Assembly: GCA_017613435.1 (NCBI GenBank) | Contig: JAGADU010000143.1 | Location: 1 to 41,893 of the forward strand | From: Lachnospiraceae bacterium | GTDB lineage: Bacteria > Bacillota > Clostridia > Lachnospirales > Lachnospiraceae | Reading direction: 5' to 3' | DNA length: 41,893 bases | Part shown: piece by piece, positions 41,622-41,893 of the stretch | How the letters are laid out: every line of letters starts with the position of its first letter | Position numbering within the stretch: the first letter of the stretch is position 1 | Position numbers and translations under genes: made by a program | Notes under the pieces: model-generated | Database searches by the model: none | Told to the model about the DNA's origin: nothing | Seen by the model: the letters and a program-made list of their open reading frames with translations, nothing else

Positions 41622-41893
41622 ATGAGCGTTATTTCAATGAAACAGTTACTCGAGGCAGGTGTGCACTTCGGACACCAGACAAGAAGATGGAACCCCAAGA
41701 TGGCTCCTTATATTTATACCGAGAGAAACGGTATTTATATTATCGATCTTCAGAAGTCTGTAGGAAAAGTTGACGAAGCATACAATGCAATTTCAGAAAT
41801 TGCACAGGCAGGAGGAACTGTTCTTTTTGTTGGTACAAAGAAGCAGGCTCAGGATGCTGTAAAGACAGAAGCAGAGCGTTGCGGTATGTACTA
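41622..41893 (+). CDS. rpsB: 30S ribosomal protein S2, 3'-truncated
   Basis: This is the first 90 codons of S2. [20 protein letters not shown] and [20 protein letters not shown] are the standard S2 N-terminal sequence, and [20 protein letters not shown] is the conserved region that follows. The ATG lies eight bases after AAGGAGG. The gene has its own promoter and is unrelated to the flagellar cluster; tsf normally follows it in Firmicutes but lies outside the window. The frame stays open to the last base. Confidence 0.97.
   Translation, partial: MSVISMKQLLEAGVHFGHQTRRWNPKMAPYIYTERNGIYIIDLQKSVGKVDEAYNAISEIAQAGGTVLFVGTKKQAQDAVKTEAERCGMY

Overview
The window is one end of a cell-surface polysaccharide or teichoic-acid region, then topA, then a very long flagellar and chemotaxis gene cluster, then the start of rpsB. 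Every gene I can support is on the + strand. The DNA is AT-rich. Strong AGGAGG-type ribosome binding sites, several GTG and TTG starts, FliY and FlbD/SwrD in the flagellar genes, CheC and CheD in place of CheZ, and the gene order flgB...fliA all point to a motile Firmicute of class Clostridia. The layout resembles the flgB-fliA motility locus of Lachnospiraceae (Roseburia, Agathobacter, Butyrivibrio relatives). The family assignment is inference; nothing in the window fixes the species.

Layout. Positions 1-4053 hold the 3' part of a CDP-glycerol glycerophosphotransferase-like gene, a tiny membrane protein and two large polytopic membrane proteins. A small basic protein (4161-4457) seems to be its own unit, with a promoter and a terminator. 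topA (4716-6764) follows, with a terminator. The 437-base gap 6765-7201 carries a putative short terminator-capped RNA behind a sigma-28-like promoter, another hairpin and the flgB promoter.

Positions 7202-32880 read as one head-to-tail operon: flgB, flgC, fliE, fliF, fliG, fliH, fliI, fliJ, a YlxF/MotE-like gene, fliK, flgD, a conserved flagellar-operon gene of the TIGR02530 type, flgE, flbD, motA, motB, fliL, fliM, fliY, cheY, fliO, fliP, fliQ, fliR, flhB, flhA, flhF, flhG and a PilZ/YcgR c-di-GMP effector. A strong terminator ends it. A new promoter at about 32995 then starts cheB, cheA, cheW, cheC, cheD, a small membrane protein, fliA (sigma-28), FapA, a DUF6115-like protein and an MltG-like LysM-type fragment, ending in a terminator at 41480. 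rpsB begins at 41622 behind its own promoter and a foldable leader, and runs off the window.

Together these genes encode the proximal rod, MS ring, switch, export gate and ATPase, hook and hook-length control, stator, and the cytoplasmic chemotaxis core with the CheC/CheD/FliY adaptation branch. They also encode the late-gene sigma factor and a c-di-GMP brake. Not in the window: flagellin, filament cap, hook-associated proteins, distal rod (flgF/flgG), flgM, csrA/fliW, cheR, cheV and any chemoreceptor. I see no tRNA, rRNA, CRISPR array, insertion sequence or prophage.

I found no wholly new multi-gene system. The least explained signals are regulatory: sigma-28-like promoters before fliK and before the TIGR02530 gene, a putative small RNA before flgB, a dyad over the flgB -10 box, hairpins around flgE, and a structured rpsB leader. 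A CheB lacking its receiver domain and a membrane-anchored coiled-coil protein with a terminal helix-turn-helix-like segment also stand out.
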